From a virus, in IMG/VR virus record IMGVR_UViG_3300003886_000021, positions 1 to 37,039 of that record: DNA of 37,039 bases, one strand, 5' to 3'. The position numbers and the translations under genes are program-made. Below, piece after piece: positions 1 through 5,565 of this stretch. The number at the start of each line of letters is the position of its first letter. Position 1 is the stretch's first letter. The notes beneath the pieces were generated by a model that had not been told where the DNA came from, did no database searches, and worked only from the letters and a program-made list of their open reading frames with translations.

Positions 1-29
1 CTCCCTATTGGTGCTACCTCTACTGCCCA

Positions 30-144
30 TACCACGCTACCTAGTTACCACAGTCACCACATCACCCCTTACCCCTACACACCAGAGAACCGAGTTGAAG
101 GAATCCCAACGGTTGTATGAATGTGGTAACTAGTTAGCTTGGTA
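30..144. repeat. Imperfect 23-bp inverted repeat
   Basis: The arms are 30-52 and 122-144 and match at 21 of 23 positions when one is reverse-complemented. Both contain CTAGTTACCACA or its complement. A second, shorter pairing (ACCACATCACC at 56-66 with its complement at 197-207) lies around it. No gene with coding character overlaps. Function is unknown; together with the repeats downstream it marks a structured non-coding block ahead of the terminase genes. Confidence 0.7.
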
Positions 145-289
145 GTAGTTGCGACGGTTGGGTGGATAGAATCGAAGGGTGGGGTGAGGTTGCGTGGTGA
201 TGTGGTAGGGTTTATACTACCTACTGTACCGCCCTATCCTGCCAGAACGTGCTGTAAATTATTCTCCAAAACTGTTGGGGACTGACGGG

Positions 290-341
290 GTGGCAAGGGT
301 TGCCACGATGAATCCTACCATCCGGGTCGGCAAGTCTTGCC
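290..341. repeat. Two small adjacent hairpins
   Basis: GTGGCAA-GGG-TTGCCAC (290-306) is a perfect 7-bp stem with a 3-base loop. GGCAAG-T-CTTGCC (329-341) is a 6-bp stem around a single base. Both share the GGCAA core. Neither is followed by a T run, so they do not look like terminators. They could be protein binding sites or parts of a structured RNA. Confidence 0.55.
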
Positions 342-428
342 ATCAGGGAGGGGTTCAACACTGCCAGGGACGGGGTTCTCCCCCTCTGGAGAGGGGTGTG
401 ATCTGTTATAAACATAGTCTCAAACCAT

Positions 429-456
429 GGGGAGTTTGGAGGGAGAACTCCCCATG
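429..456. repeat. GGGGAGTT hairpin, copy 1
   Basis: GGGGAGTT (429-436) pairs with AACTCCCC (446-453) around a 9-base purine-rich loop. The 28 bases 429-456 recur identically at 493-520. The left arm also forms the inner end of the long inverted repeat at 405-436. Confidence 0.75.
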
Positions 457-492
457 CCCGTTTTTGACCCCTTGTTTTATAGGGCGGGCGTT

Positions 493-520
493 GGGGAGTT
501 TGGAGGGAGAACTCCCCATG
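493..520. repeat. GGGGAGTT hairpin, copy 2
   Basis: An exact 28-base copy of 429-456, with the same 8-bp stem and the same loop. It lies inside the outer inverted repeat 405-659. Exact conservation of loop as well as stem suggests recent duplication or sequence-specific recognition. Confidence 0.75.
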
Positions 521-544
521 GGTAGTAGTGGACGAATGTTCACT

Positions 545-563
545 GTGTATCGAAACGATACAC
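545..563. repeat. Perfect 8-bp hairpin with AAA loop
   Basis: GTGTATCG-AAA-CGATACAC is a perfect stem-loop. It has the same outer GTGTA/TACAC ends as the palindrome 12 bases downstream, and both are followed by TTT. No terminator-like T run follows. Confidence 0.6.
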
Positions 564-574
564 TTTCAGAGAGG

Positions 575-595
575 GTGTAGTCAATTTGACTACAC
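575..595. promoter_or_regulatory. 21-bp odd palindrome, possible operator or hairpin
   Basis: GTGTAGTCAA (575-584) and TTGACTACAC (586-595) are perfect 10-base complements around one T at 585. Size and symmetry fit an operator for a dimeric helix-turn-helix regulator, or the tip of the structured block 405-659. No regulator gene lies in the window. Confidence 0.45.
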
Positions 596-611
596 TTTGG
601 TAGCGTGGTAT

Positions 612-637
612 GGGGAGTTCTCAGGAGAACTCCCCAT
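612..637. repeat. GGGGAGTT hairpin, copy 3 (longer stem)
   Basis: GGGGAGTTCTC (612-622) and GAGAACTCCCC (625-635) form a perfect 11-bp stem with only two unpaired bases. It is related to the copies at 429 and 493, but the loop has become part of the stem. A fourth relative, AACTCCCCTCCCCATGG, lies at 838-854. Confidence 0.7.
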
Positions 638-692
638 GGTTTGAGCCTACGTTTATAACGAATTGGGGAGGTTGAGGGGAGTTCTAAAACGC

Positions 693-732
693 TGCATCTT
701 GTAAGAATATACTACTATAATAGACTATAGGG
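693..732 (+). promoter_or_regulatory. Possible promoter with consensus -10 box
   Basis: A perfect TATAAT lies at 716-721, followed by CTATAGGG at 725-732. A -35 at the usual distance would fall near 693-698 (TGCATC), a poor match to TTGACA, and there is no extended -10 TG. The CTATAGGG resembles the core of T7-type promoters, but the spacing from TAATA does not match T7. It points toward the small-terminase candidate about 490 bases downstream. Weak call. Confidence 0.3.
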
Positions 733-751
733 ACTTTTTTCCTACTACTGT

Positions 752-850
752 GGGGAGGGGAGATGTAAATAGTAGTTCAGAGTGTAGAAAAAGTAAAAAA
801 GAGAGTAAAATAAACATATACTGTCAATGTGAAAACAAACTCCCCTCCCC
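752..850. repeat. 11-bp inverted repeat flanking an A-rich stretch
   Basis: GGGGAGGGGAG (752-762) and CTCCCCTCCCC (840-850) are perfect complements. The 77 bases between them are strongly A-rich on the + strand, with runs such as AAAAAGTAAAAAAGAGAG. An easily melted segment between GC-rich arms could be a replication or packaging element. Nothing in the sequence proves a function. Confidence 0.55.
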
Positions 851-943
851 ATGGTAATTCCTTGGCCACCACCCACCCATTCTTGGGCAGAGTAATATTC
901 TCCTTGGCTGGCAGTTGCCTTTCTCTTCTCTGGAGGAATATCC

Positions 944-1107
944 CTGACAAGCTCTCAGGCACGCCGTGTGGGCCTCGGATAGTAAATAGCAGTTCTGATA
1001 GGGTCTCACCTCCGAGAGCCTTAGAAGGCACGTCAGGGCCTCACAGACTCATAACCTTTCTCCAGGTCGTCTCTGACAGGCTCTCAGGGGCCCCCTAACG
1101 GCCTCGG
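944..1107 (+). repeat. Two 35-bp direct repeats
   Basis: 944-978 and 1073-1107 both start CTGACARGCTCTCAGG and end GGCCTCGG at the same spacing, with a variable middle of about 11 bases. Each contains a short CTGA/TCAG pairing. They lie 113 bases before the TerS candidate, where small-terminase recognition sites (pac or cosB) are often found in phages. The rest of 1108-1219 shows only a pyrimidine-rich stretch and the ribosome binding site GAGGAG before 1220. Confidence 0.6.
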
Positions 1108-1219
1108 TGGGGTCGGGTGGGATGTAACCTCTCGGGTGTGGGGTTTATTTTCCCTTTTCTGAGGATTTTTCCTATTATTCCGGAAGTGTGGCGGTATATT
1201 GTAAGTAGCGAGGAGTACT

Positions 1220-1708
1220 ATGAGGTGCATTCATCTAGGCAGACGCGGGCAGTGTACTCTTCCCAAGGTGGATAACAGTGATTACTGTTCCAAACATTCT
1301 AACGAGAAAGACCGGATGACACGTTACCGTATTCAGGATTCTTCCCTTAGAGAACGCATGACAAGACATGCAGAGGGTGGGGTTCTAGCTACAGTGGTCG
1401 ACGAAGTCATACTGTTGCGTTCTTTAATCGAAGAACGGCTCGAATTGGCCCAGTCCAAGGCCGAGAAGGAGGCCGCTTTCAGCGTTGTGACCCCAATGGT
1501 CGCACAAGTCAACAAACTTGTGGAAAATTTGGCCAAAATGAGGAAAAGTAACAGTGAGGTTCTCGACAAGGACTCTATTTCCCGTCTAGGTGACGCTATT
1601 GTCACTATTCTCATTGACGAACTGAACGATATTCACGACCGGGACACAATTATTGACAAAGTGGCGGAGCGGATCGCTTCTACGATTGTTGAGGCCCAGA
1701 ATGCCTAA
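1220..1708 (+). CDS. Probable terminase small subunit with N-terminal zinc-binding motif
   Basis: A 162-residue protein, the first gene after the repeat-rich block. The N-terminus (residues 3-26) has Cys3, Cys12, Cys23 and His26 spaced like the short zinc motif seen at the start of some phage small terminases. Residues 60-160 are helical, with heptad-like leucines and valines, as in the oligomerisation core of such proteins. In phages TerS binds the packaging site and hands DNA to TerL. Here TerL lies almost 4 kb downstream, which weakens the call. The start ATG has GAGGAG four bases upstream. A DNA-binding regulator is the main alternative. The function is inferred from position and composition. 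Confidence 0.5.
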   Translation: MRCIHLGRRGQCTLPKVDNSDYCSKHSNEKDRMTRYRIQDSSLRERMTRHAEGGVLATVVDEVILLRSLIEERLELAQSKAEKEAAFSVVTPMVAQVNKLVENLAKMRKSNSEVLDKDSISRLGDAIVTILIDELNDIHDRDTIIDKVAERIASTIVEAQNA

Positions 1709-1898
1709 CATGATTGAGTGCCCTGACTGTGCCGGTGACATTCCCATGGTGGGGGACATCTCTTCCTGCCCTAAATGTGGTGCGGAATTCCGACCACGGA
1801 TTTATATTCGGGTGAAACCACACGAATTCAGAAATCCCGTGCTGTGGGCTAAGGCCCACCTCAAAGCAGCCGACCAATTACTTAACTCTCTTGCCTAA
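1701..1898 (+). CDS. Small zinc-ribbon protein
   Basis: A 65-residue protein with two CxxC knuckles (CPDC and CPKC, about residues 8-11 and 25-28), the layout of a zinc ribbon. It is followed by a basic and aromatic stretch and a short C-terminal helix. I start it at the ATG inside the end of the preceding gene (overlap 8 bases), because the upstream in-frame extension merely reads through that gene in another frame. An ATG at 1710 is also possible. It may bind DNA or a protein partner of the terminase, but I do not recognise a specific family. Confidence 0.65.
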   Translation: MPNMIECPDCAGDIPMVGDISSCPKCGAEFRPRIYIRVKPHEFRNPVLWAKAHLKAADQLLNSLA

Positions 1899-1910
1899 CT
1901 GGAGCCACGA

Positions 1911-2705
1911 ATGAAAAAATGGATATCTGATCTGGTGAAGAGCCTAACTGTAGTTGGTTTGCTTTCTATGCCAGTAGGAGTTGCTCTTTATGACTCTGGG
2001 GATGAAGCCATTTACACACAGACAACGACCATCCTGGGTCAAGAGCGTGCCGAAGTCGGAGAGCTAGTTCGGTTAGAGGTATCTGGTGAAGATGTTGAGT
2101 GGACCGTACTGCCAGAGGTTGCCGACTTTCAAGTCTTCGGAGAGAACAGTCAACGGATGGTGATTTCTTTTCGCACACCTGGAGTTTACACTGTAATAGC
2201 AGCAGTAATCACTCCCGAGATCACAGTGAATGTCGAAACCCGACGGATTGAAGTCTACACCAACACACCTGCACCCACACCGACGATCGCCCCTACACCC
2301 AAACCAGAACCGGAAGTGTCAATCGTAATTAAGAACTACGATAACGATTCGTCTCGGGCCGTAACACTTTGGGCAGAGATGGATTCTTTGCCACCTCGCT
2401 TAGCCAAGGATATAGCAACTCAATTAGATTTGGTTGCAGCCGAAATTGACAACGGCGAGATTGTTACGCCCGAAGGCGTGATTGCACGCACCTCCAACCT
2501 CTTAGGCACAATGAACCTCACTCCGTACGCTCCTTTTCTCCAAAAGTTGCAGCAGCTTATGACGGACGAGGCCGACGCCGGGAACCTTTCTACTCAAGAA
2601 GCACACTCCCTTCTCTGGAAGTCGGTCGCTTACGGCCTAAAGTCCTACGCCGCCCAACCTAAAGGATTGAACTTCTCTAAAGCCGTTATGATGAGGTCCA
2701 ACTAA
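1911..2705 (+). CDS. Exported protein with Ig-like domain and proline-rich linker
   Basis: A 264-residue protein with GGAG six bases before the ATG. Residues 1-26 have a basic start (MKKW) and a hydrophobic run, consistent with a signal peptide or membrane anchor. Residues about 45-116 are beta-rich and resemble Ig/PKD-type folds, including the pattern PGVYTVIA. A linker rich in Thr-Pro (about 117-137) leads to a helical C-terminal region (150-264). The stop overlaps the next start (TAATG), so it is probably translated together with the protease that follows. It may be a cell-envelope accessory or binding factor; the exact role is unknown. Confidence 0.7.
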   Translation: MKKWISDLVKSLTVVGLLSMPVGVALYDSGDEAIYTQTTTILGQERAEVGELVRLEVSGEDVEWTVLPEVADFQVFGENSQRMVISFRTPGVYTVIAAVITPEITVNVETRRIEVYTNTPAPTPTIAPTPKPEPEVSIVIKNYDNDSSRAVTLWAEMDSLPPRLAKDIATQLDLVAAEIDNGEIVTPEGVIARTSNLLGTMNLTPYAPFLQKLQQLMTDEADAGNLSTQEAHSLLWKSVAYGLKSYAAQPKGLNFSKAVMMRSN

Positions 2706-3703
2706 TGTGGAAAGCCTTCGCTATCGCCACTATGCTGGCTGCACTCATTTATTCGACTTCGGAAACCCCGAAGAACGCAAGAGTACGTGACTACGGATGG
2801 TACGCCCCTTCCTGGAGAAGCATAGAGGACCCGCACGAACTGCTGGCAATTCCGAATGTATGGAAACAAGACGGTGCCAATAAAACCCGCCTCCTTTACA
2901 AAGACTATGAGACGGTTCACGGTTACGCCTACAACGCCAGGAACCAGGGTGCCGCACCAAGCTGTGTAGGGCAGGCTACAGCCGCCGCTGTGGACTTCCT
3001 AGCCGCTACCCAGATTGCCACTGGTAAGCGTGAGAGAGCCCCTCCTGGGGGTGCCAGTGCGGCTGTGATATACGGGTGGAGTCGAATTCAGATAGGTGAA
3101 ATCAACATCTCCAAGTTTGGGGGTGGGAGCCACTGCCGATGGGCAGCAGCAGCAATTCAGAAGTATGGCACGGTACCGAATAGGAACTACCCGTCTCTGG
3201 GTGTTGACCTTTCGCAGGAGAGTGCCAAAAGGTGTTTGAAGTATGGGGTGAGGGGCCCACCGGAGGGCTTTGAAAAGATAGGTATCCTCCATCCTGTCAT
3301 TGAATACATAAAGGTTGAAACCTACGAGGACGTGCGAGACGCGGTCTTTAACGGATGTCCAGTCATTATAGGTTCCAGTATTGGATTCGGAGAACGATCG
3401 GGTGCCATGCGGGACCCCGACGGATTCTTAAACAGGCCGTCCAGTTTCTTTGGATTCCGTCAGAGTAAATGGAATCACGCTATGGTCATTATAGCCGTAT
3501 GCGATGAAGGACGCAAGGGGTGCCTAGTTTTGAACTCCTGGGGACCACGGTGGATCAACGGGCCCACAAGATTCGGATCGGAGCCCGAAGGCTCGTTCTG
3601 GGTCAGTGTAGAGAACATCGAAGATATAGTGTCACAGGGTGACTCTTATGCCCTCCACGGGTTTATTGGCTACCCCAATTATAAACTGTGGAGTGGAAAA
3701 TGA
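2705..3703 (+). CDS. Membrane-anchored or secreted papain-like (C1 family) cysteine protease
   Basis: A 332-residue protein with the hallmarks of family C1 peptidases: oxyanion Gln81 in NQG, nucleophile Cys87 in PSCVGQA, catalytic His258 in WNHAM and Asn277 in LNSWG, followed by a papain-like GSFWVS strand near residue 297. Residues 1-17 form a short hydrophobic segment, so the enzyme is probably exported or anchored. The C1 fold and residues are clear; substrate and timing are not. It could help lysis, process exported phage proteins or act on host envelope proteins. It sits between an Ig-like exported protein and a thioredoxin, with stop-start overlaps on both sides, suggesting co-translation. 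Confidence 0.88.
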   Translation: MWKAFAIATMLAALIYSTSETPKNARVRDYGWYAPSWRSIEDPHELLAIPNVWKQDGANKTRLLYKDYETVHGYAYNARNQGAAPSCVGQATAAAVDFLAATQIATGKRERAPPGGASAAVIYGWSRIQIGEINISKFGGGSHCRWAAAAIQKYGTVPNRNYPSLGVDLSQESAKRCLKYGVRGPPEGFEKIGILHPVIEYIKVETYEDVRDAVFNGCPVIIGSSIGFGERSGAMRDPDGFLNRPSSFFGFRQSKWNHAMVIIAVCDEGRKGCLVLNSWGPRWINGPTRFGSEPEGSFWVSVENIEDIVSQGDSYALHGFIGYPNYKLWSGK

Positions 3704-4197
3704 AGAAATCGCATTTAGCTCTTGGGGGTTGTTTTGTTTCGTTTGCTCTTACGATTATGGTTCACTTCTCGCAGCCAGCTTTCTTTCAGGGAGAAGTGCA
3801 AGAAGTTCGGCCTGATTATCGGCAGATTTTTAGCACGTTCTTCGCGTCCGAGCAAGAACAAAAAGAAGAGAAGGCGTCTACGCTTTTGGTCGTGAGTAAT
3901 GCCACTTGGTGTGCTCCGTGCAAAAAGCTGCACCCCATCCTGGAGAAGCTACAAGAGCAAGGTTACGACGTAACCATAGTAACCCCAAAGAAGTATGCCA
4001 AACGACACAAGAGTAAAAAAGTCCCGATTGATAAGTTGCCCACCCTTTTGTTTGAGAACGATAAAGGGAAGATCATTTTGAAGGCCGTTGGTTTCAAAAC
4101 CGAATCCTACATTAAGAAAAGGTTGAAGAAGAATGAAAAGAATACTAAGACTTTTCGTGTTTTCCCTTCTCGTAACAATGATCGCCCCAAGCTGTGA
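3700..4197 (+). CDS. Membrane-anchored thioredoxin-like protein
   Basis: A 165-residue protein. The start is the ATG at 3700, which overlaps the protease stop as ATGA and has GGAG five bases upstream; an upstream in-frame GTG at 3688 is less likely. Residues 8-24 are a hydrophobic anchor, then a charged spacer, then a thioredoxin fold with active site WCAPC (Cys71, Cys74) and the cis-proline loop KLPTLLF (Pro114). The C-terminus is Lys-rich. The family reduces or exchanges disulfides; topology predicts the active site outside the cytoplasm. Direct coupling to the cysteine protease suggests it may keep Cys87 reduced there, which is my inference. Confidence 0.85.
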   Translation: MKKSHLALGGCFVSFALTIMVHFSQPAFFQGEVQEVRPDYRQIFSTFFASEQEQKEEKASTLLVVSNATWCAPCKKLHPILEKLQEQGYDVTIVTPKKYAKRHKSKKVPIDKLPTLLFENDKGKIILKAVGFKTESYIKKRLKKNEKNTKTFRVFPSRNNDRPKL

Positions 4198-4330
4198 AGC
4201 AGGGTTGTTCCAACGCAGGGCCGTTAGGACGTTCTGGTATCCCGGAGTGTTCTTGCAACTCAAGGGACGTGACTTTACACCAATGGTTTACCGTGGAGAC
4301 TGGGTCCCCACTTCGGAGCTAAGACGATGA
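4133..4330 (+). CDS. Small exported protein overlapping the thioredoxin gene
   Basis: A 65-residue protein whose first 65 bases lie inside the 3' end of the thioredoxin gene in another frame. It begins MKRILRLF and continues into a hydrophobic stretch ending near PSCEAG, a typical signal peptide. The Cys might be a lipoprotein site, although the residues before it fit the lipobox poorly. The mature part is about 40 residues, basic and aromatic. The next gene overlaps its stop (ATGA). The layout recalls nested Rz/Rz1 spanin genes, but the sequence lacks the usual Rz1 proline richness, so I do not call it a spanin. Confidence 0.6.
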   Translation: MKRILRLFVFSLLVTMIAPSCEAGLFQRRAVRTFWYPGVFLQLKGRDFTPMVYRGDWVPTSELRR

Positions 4331-4659
4331 AACTAGAGTTCCCCAATTTCGACGCTAAAGGACGTGAGAATTTCGAGGAGTTCGTCGATAAGATGATCCG
4401 CAACCGTAACGCCCTATGTAGAGCACTGCGAGTGTTGGGGTTGGAAGAAGACTACAGGAACGACAAGGAACTGGCATACGAATTCCTTCATTGGTGTATG
4501 TCAAACGTCGAGGACTTCACTTTGCAAAATCTCCACCCTAGTGAGTGGGTATCCTCAGGGGTTTACCCCCAACGACCGGGAACAAGACAGGCAGTAAGAG
4601 GGTGTACCGCCGAAGTTTGTATGGCGAATATGATCGTCGACCACAGTAGAACCAAATAA
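4327..4659 (+). CDS. Hypothetical soluble protein, 110 residues
   Basis: I do not recognise a family. The protein is mixed helical, with no signal peptide or membrane segment, and has four Cys, two of them in GCTAEVC near residue 91. The start overlaps the preceding stop as ATGA, so it belongs to the same translationally coupled run. Composition is unremarkable and consistent with a real cytoplasmic protein. Confidence 0.65.
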   Translation: MKLEFPNFDAKGRENFEEFVDKMIRNRNALCRALRVLGLEEDYRNDKELAYEFLHWCMSNVEDFTLQNLHPSEWVSSGVYPQRPGTRQAVRGCTAEVCMANMIVDHSRTK

Positions 4660-4662
4660 TAC

Positions 4663-4935
4663 ATGATACTCGACCTCTATCTGGCGATGGCAACAGCCAC
4701 CTTAACAGTGTGCATCAGCACAGCAGAGATAGGTCACTTCCTAAGAAAGAGATTTAATCCGGCAGGGGTGCTCAATTGTGTGTTCTGCACAAGCATTTGG
4801 GTAGCAGCCGTTTTAACGTCCTTCACGGGGTTCGATTCATTTTGGCTAAGGGTGCCTGCCATTGTAGCAGTATCCAACGTGGCCATCCTTTTAATTCACC
4901 TGGGTATGTCCATTGTAGGAGACGAGAATGATTAA
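4663..4935 (+). CDS. Small multi-pass membrane protein with CxxC
   Basis: A 90-residue protein with about three hydrophobic segments (residues 5-22, 40-56 and 65-84). The motif LNCVFCTSIW at the start of the second segment resembles the C..C.S.W signature of small DUF1360-like membrane proteins. Its end overlaps the next start by 8 bases. It could belong to a lysis or envelope-modifying set with the neighbouring membrane genes. The start at 4663 has no strong ribosome binding site; an internal Met at residue 9 is possible. Confidence 0.6.
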   Translation: MILDLYLAMATATLTVCISTAEIGHFLRKRFNPAGVLNCVFCTSIWVAAVLTSFTGFDSFWLRVPAIVAVSNVAILLIHLGMSIVGDEND

Positions 4936-5227
4936 ACGATTCAAACGATGGCGTAACCGATCGCGTCTACGGAAGGGTCTTCTGGAGGCCACGCGTTCTC
5001 AATTGCTGGATGGCGAAATTGATATTGACGTGCATGACGAGGTCGTTTATGCCTGCAATAACAAAGAAGCCCTTAACCGCACACTGGATCAGCTAGAGAC
5101 ACAAGACGGGGCACTGGGTCAGATCAATTGGACGAAGATCAAAGAGTGGATCATTGAAAATTGGCCACAAATTCTAAAATTACTGTTGAGTGTACTTGTA
5201 ATACTCGACACCCAATACCAATCCTAG
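4928..5227 (+). CDS. Hypothetical protein with C-terminal hydrophobic helix
   Basis: A 99-residue protein, with AGGAG seven bases before the ATG. The N-terminus is very basic (MIKRFKRWRNRSRLRKG), followed by an acidic middle and a single hydrophobic helix near residues 76-94. This suggests a peripheral or tail-anchored membrane protein. The family is not recognised. Its place between two small membrane proteins suggests an envelope role, possibly in lysis; that is inference only. Confidence 0.6.
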   Translation: MIKRFKRWRNRSRLRKGLLEATRSQLLDGEIDIDVHDEVVYACNNKEALNRTLDQLETQDGALGQINWTKIKEWIIENWPQILKLLLSVLVILDTQYQS

Positions 5228-5236
5228 GAGAGACCG

Positions 5237-5449
5237 ATGGCTAAAATTGCTCTATTGATTACCAAGGCTCTACGGAGTCGGACCCTAATCGTCAACTACG
5301 CTGTGCTGATTGCTGGCACCCTAACCCTGTGGACGGGTAGCGACGTGATCACGGACAACCCCGAAGTGGCGGCTGTCATGGGCTCCATCCTGGCCGGCGT
5401 GAACATTGTGCTCCGTCTGCTTACCACGAAGCCTCTGGAAGATAAGTAA
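5237..5449 (+). CDS. Small two-helix membrane protein, holin candidate
   Basis: A 70-residue protein with AGGAG seven bases before the ATG. It has two hydrophobic segments (about residues 19-33 and 43-60), a short loop with ITDNPEV and a polar C-terminus (TTKPLEDK). Size and topology fit class II holins, and similar small proteins ending in LRLLTTKP are common beside phage structural genes. Holins form pores that release or trigger lysis enzymes. No muramidase-type endolysin is visible nearby, so the holin label stays tentative. The following 116 bases (5450-5565) contain no gene; a short CCTGT/ACAGG pairing is the only structure I saw. Confidence 0.55.
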   Translation: MAKIALLITKALRSRTLIVNYAVLIAGTLTLWTGSDVITDNPEVAAVMGSILAGVNIVLRLLTTKPLEDK

Positions 5450-5565
5450 CACACCTGTTTCCCCTCTACATAGTACGGGTATAAAGGACAGGTTTAAGGG
5501 AGCCCAGCTACAAACTAGGGCGTAAACGATCCGACGAGGGCGTCCCAATACTCAAAGGCCAGCTT

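Larger units (their letters stand above)
405..659. repeat. Long-range 32-bp inverted repeat enclosing nested hairpins
   Basis: The outer arms, 405-436 and 628-659, are 32 bases each and complementary at 30 positions. Each begins or ends with GTTATAAAC and contains CTCAAACCATGGGGAGTT or its complement. Between them lie local hairpins at 493-517, 545-563 and 575-595. The arms also overlap local hairpins at 429-453 and 612-635, so two mutually exclusive folds are possible: one large multibranched stem, or a row of five hairpins. No gene is convincing here. The position before the terminase genes would suit a packaging or replication signal, but that is inference. Confidence 0.75.

Noticed and set aside
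381-398. Terminator at the CCCCTCT/AGAGGGG hairpin
   Set aside because: No T run follows and no gene lies upstream to terminate.
275-580. Possible 101-residue + strand gene in the left repeat region
   Set aside because: The sequence is dictated by GC hairpins and repeats, has no ribosome site and lacks protein-like composition.
429-637. CRISPR array
   Set aside because: Only three related repeats of unequal form with irregular spacers and no cas gene; they are hairpins instead.
717-732. T7-type RNA polymerase promoter
   Set aside because: TAATA and CTATAGGG are present, but the bases between them are five too few and no phage RNA polymerase gene is visible.
777-1098. Possible short genes on both strands (777-1031 minus, 829-1098 plus)
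   Set aside because: They overlap each other, include the A-rich and repeat segments, and have no family features or ribosome sites.
4133-4330. Rz1-like spanin
   Set aside because: The nested layout fits, but the lipobox is weak, the mature part is not proline-rich and the outer gene is a thioredoxin, not an Rz protein.
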